From assembly GCA_027351145.1 (NCBI GenBank), contig DAIEIZ010000024.1, positions 1 to 5,763 on the forward strand: 5,763 nt of DNA. Direction: 5' to 3'. The notes under the pieces were generated by a model. The model was not told where the DNA came from, ran no database searches, and saw only the letters and a list, made by a program, of their open reading frames with translations. The stretch comes from Candidatus Moraniibacteriota bacterium. Lineage in GTDB: Bacteria; Patescibacteriota; Minisyncoccia; Moranbacterales; UBA2206. How positions within the stretch are numbered: the stretch's first letter is position 1; every line of letters starts with the position of its first letter. Below are positions 5,650-5,763 of the stretch, one piece after another. Made by a program: the position numbers and the translations under genes.

Positions 5650-5763
5650 ATGAGCAATCAAAAAAACAAAAAAACTCTGACCGCCATCCTGATCATTTTT
5701 ATCTTAATTGGTACAGTTTGGCTATTTGTGAAAAAAGTAAAAAAAGACAATGCAACCAGAAAT
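5650..5763 (+). CDS. unidentified membrane-anchored protein, N-terminal fragment
   Basis: An open frame of 38 codons from ATG 5650 that runs off the right edge. The protein begins with a polar, lysine-rich stretch (MSNQKNKK), then one hydrophobic helix (about residues 9-27, TLTAILIIFILIGTVWLFV), then another basic segment (KKVKK). This is the look of a single-pass signal anchor, with most of the protein beyond the window. Basic residues flank both sides, so orientation is ambiguous, and there is no lipobox cysteine or clear signal-peptidase site. There is no Shine-Dalgarno; the start is preceded by an A-rich, probably unstructured leader. I do not recognise the family from this fragment. The reality of the gene rests on the good upstream promoter, the in-frame membrane helix and the preceding terminator. 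Confidence 0.75.
   Translation, partial: MSNQKNKKTLTAILIIFILIGTVWLFVKKVKKDNATRN

Overview
The window is about 60% A+T and looks like chromosomal DNA from a bacterium with a small, compact genome. Several features point towards a Candidate Phyla Radiation (Patescibacteria) lineage such as Parcubacteria: the protein style of MreB and PBP2, very tight spacing inside the operon, and almost no recognisable Shine-Dalgarno sequences. This placement is inference from protein flavour and architecture, not proof. UGA is read as stop: both the rseP-like fragment and greA end at TGA exactly where their families end. That argues against the UGA-glycine code of Gracilibacteria and Absconditabacteria.

Layout, all genes on the + strand: (1) bases 1-226, the 3' end of an RseP-type (S2P/M50) intramembrane metalloprotease gene; (2) a 95-base gap with a weak promoter candidate; (3) mreB, 322-1407; (4) a 146-base gap; (5) mreC, 1554-2357, mreD, 2359-2898, and mrdA (PBP2), 2903-4792, separated by only 1 and 4 bases; (6) a short regulatory region with a near-consensus extended -10 promoter and a hairpin plus T6 at its start point; (7) greA, 4961-5416; (8) a strong palindromic terminator; (9) an AT-rich region with a consensus-like promoter; (10) the first 38 codons of an unrecognised membrane-anchored protein running off the right edge.

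The core is a conventional rod-shape (elongasome) operon. MreB filaments under the membrane, the scaffold MreC, the integral membrane protein MreD and the transpeptidase PBP2 together direct lateral wall synthesis. Its usual glycosyltransferase partner RodA is not in the window; the next gene is the transcript-cleavage factor greA under its own promoter. All catalytic motifs examined are intact and no frameshift, mobile element, CRISPR array, tRNA or rRNA was found.

I see no clearly novel biological system here. The most interesting points are regulatory: the hairpin-terminator sitting on the greA start site, the near-absence of Shine-Dalgarno sequences (with a possibly leaderless mreC), the missing rodA neighbour, and the AT-rich promoter region before the last, unidentified gene.
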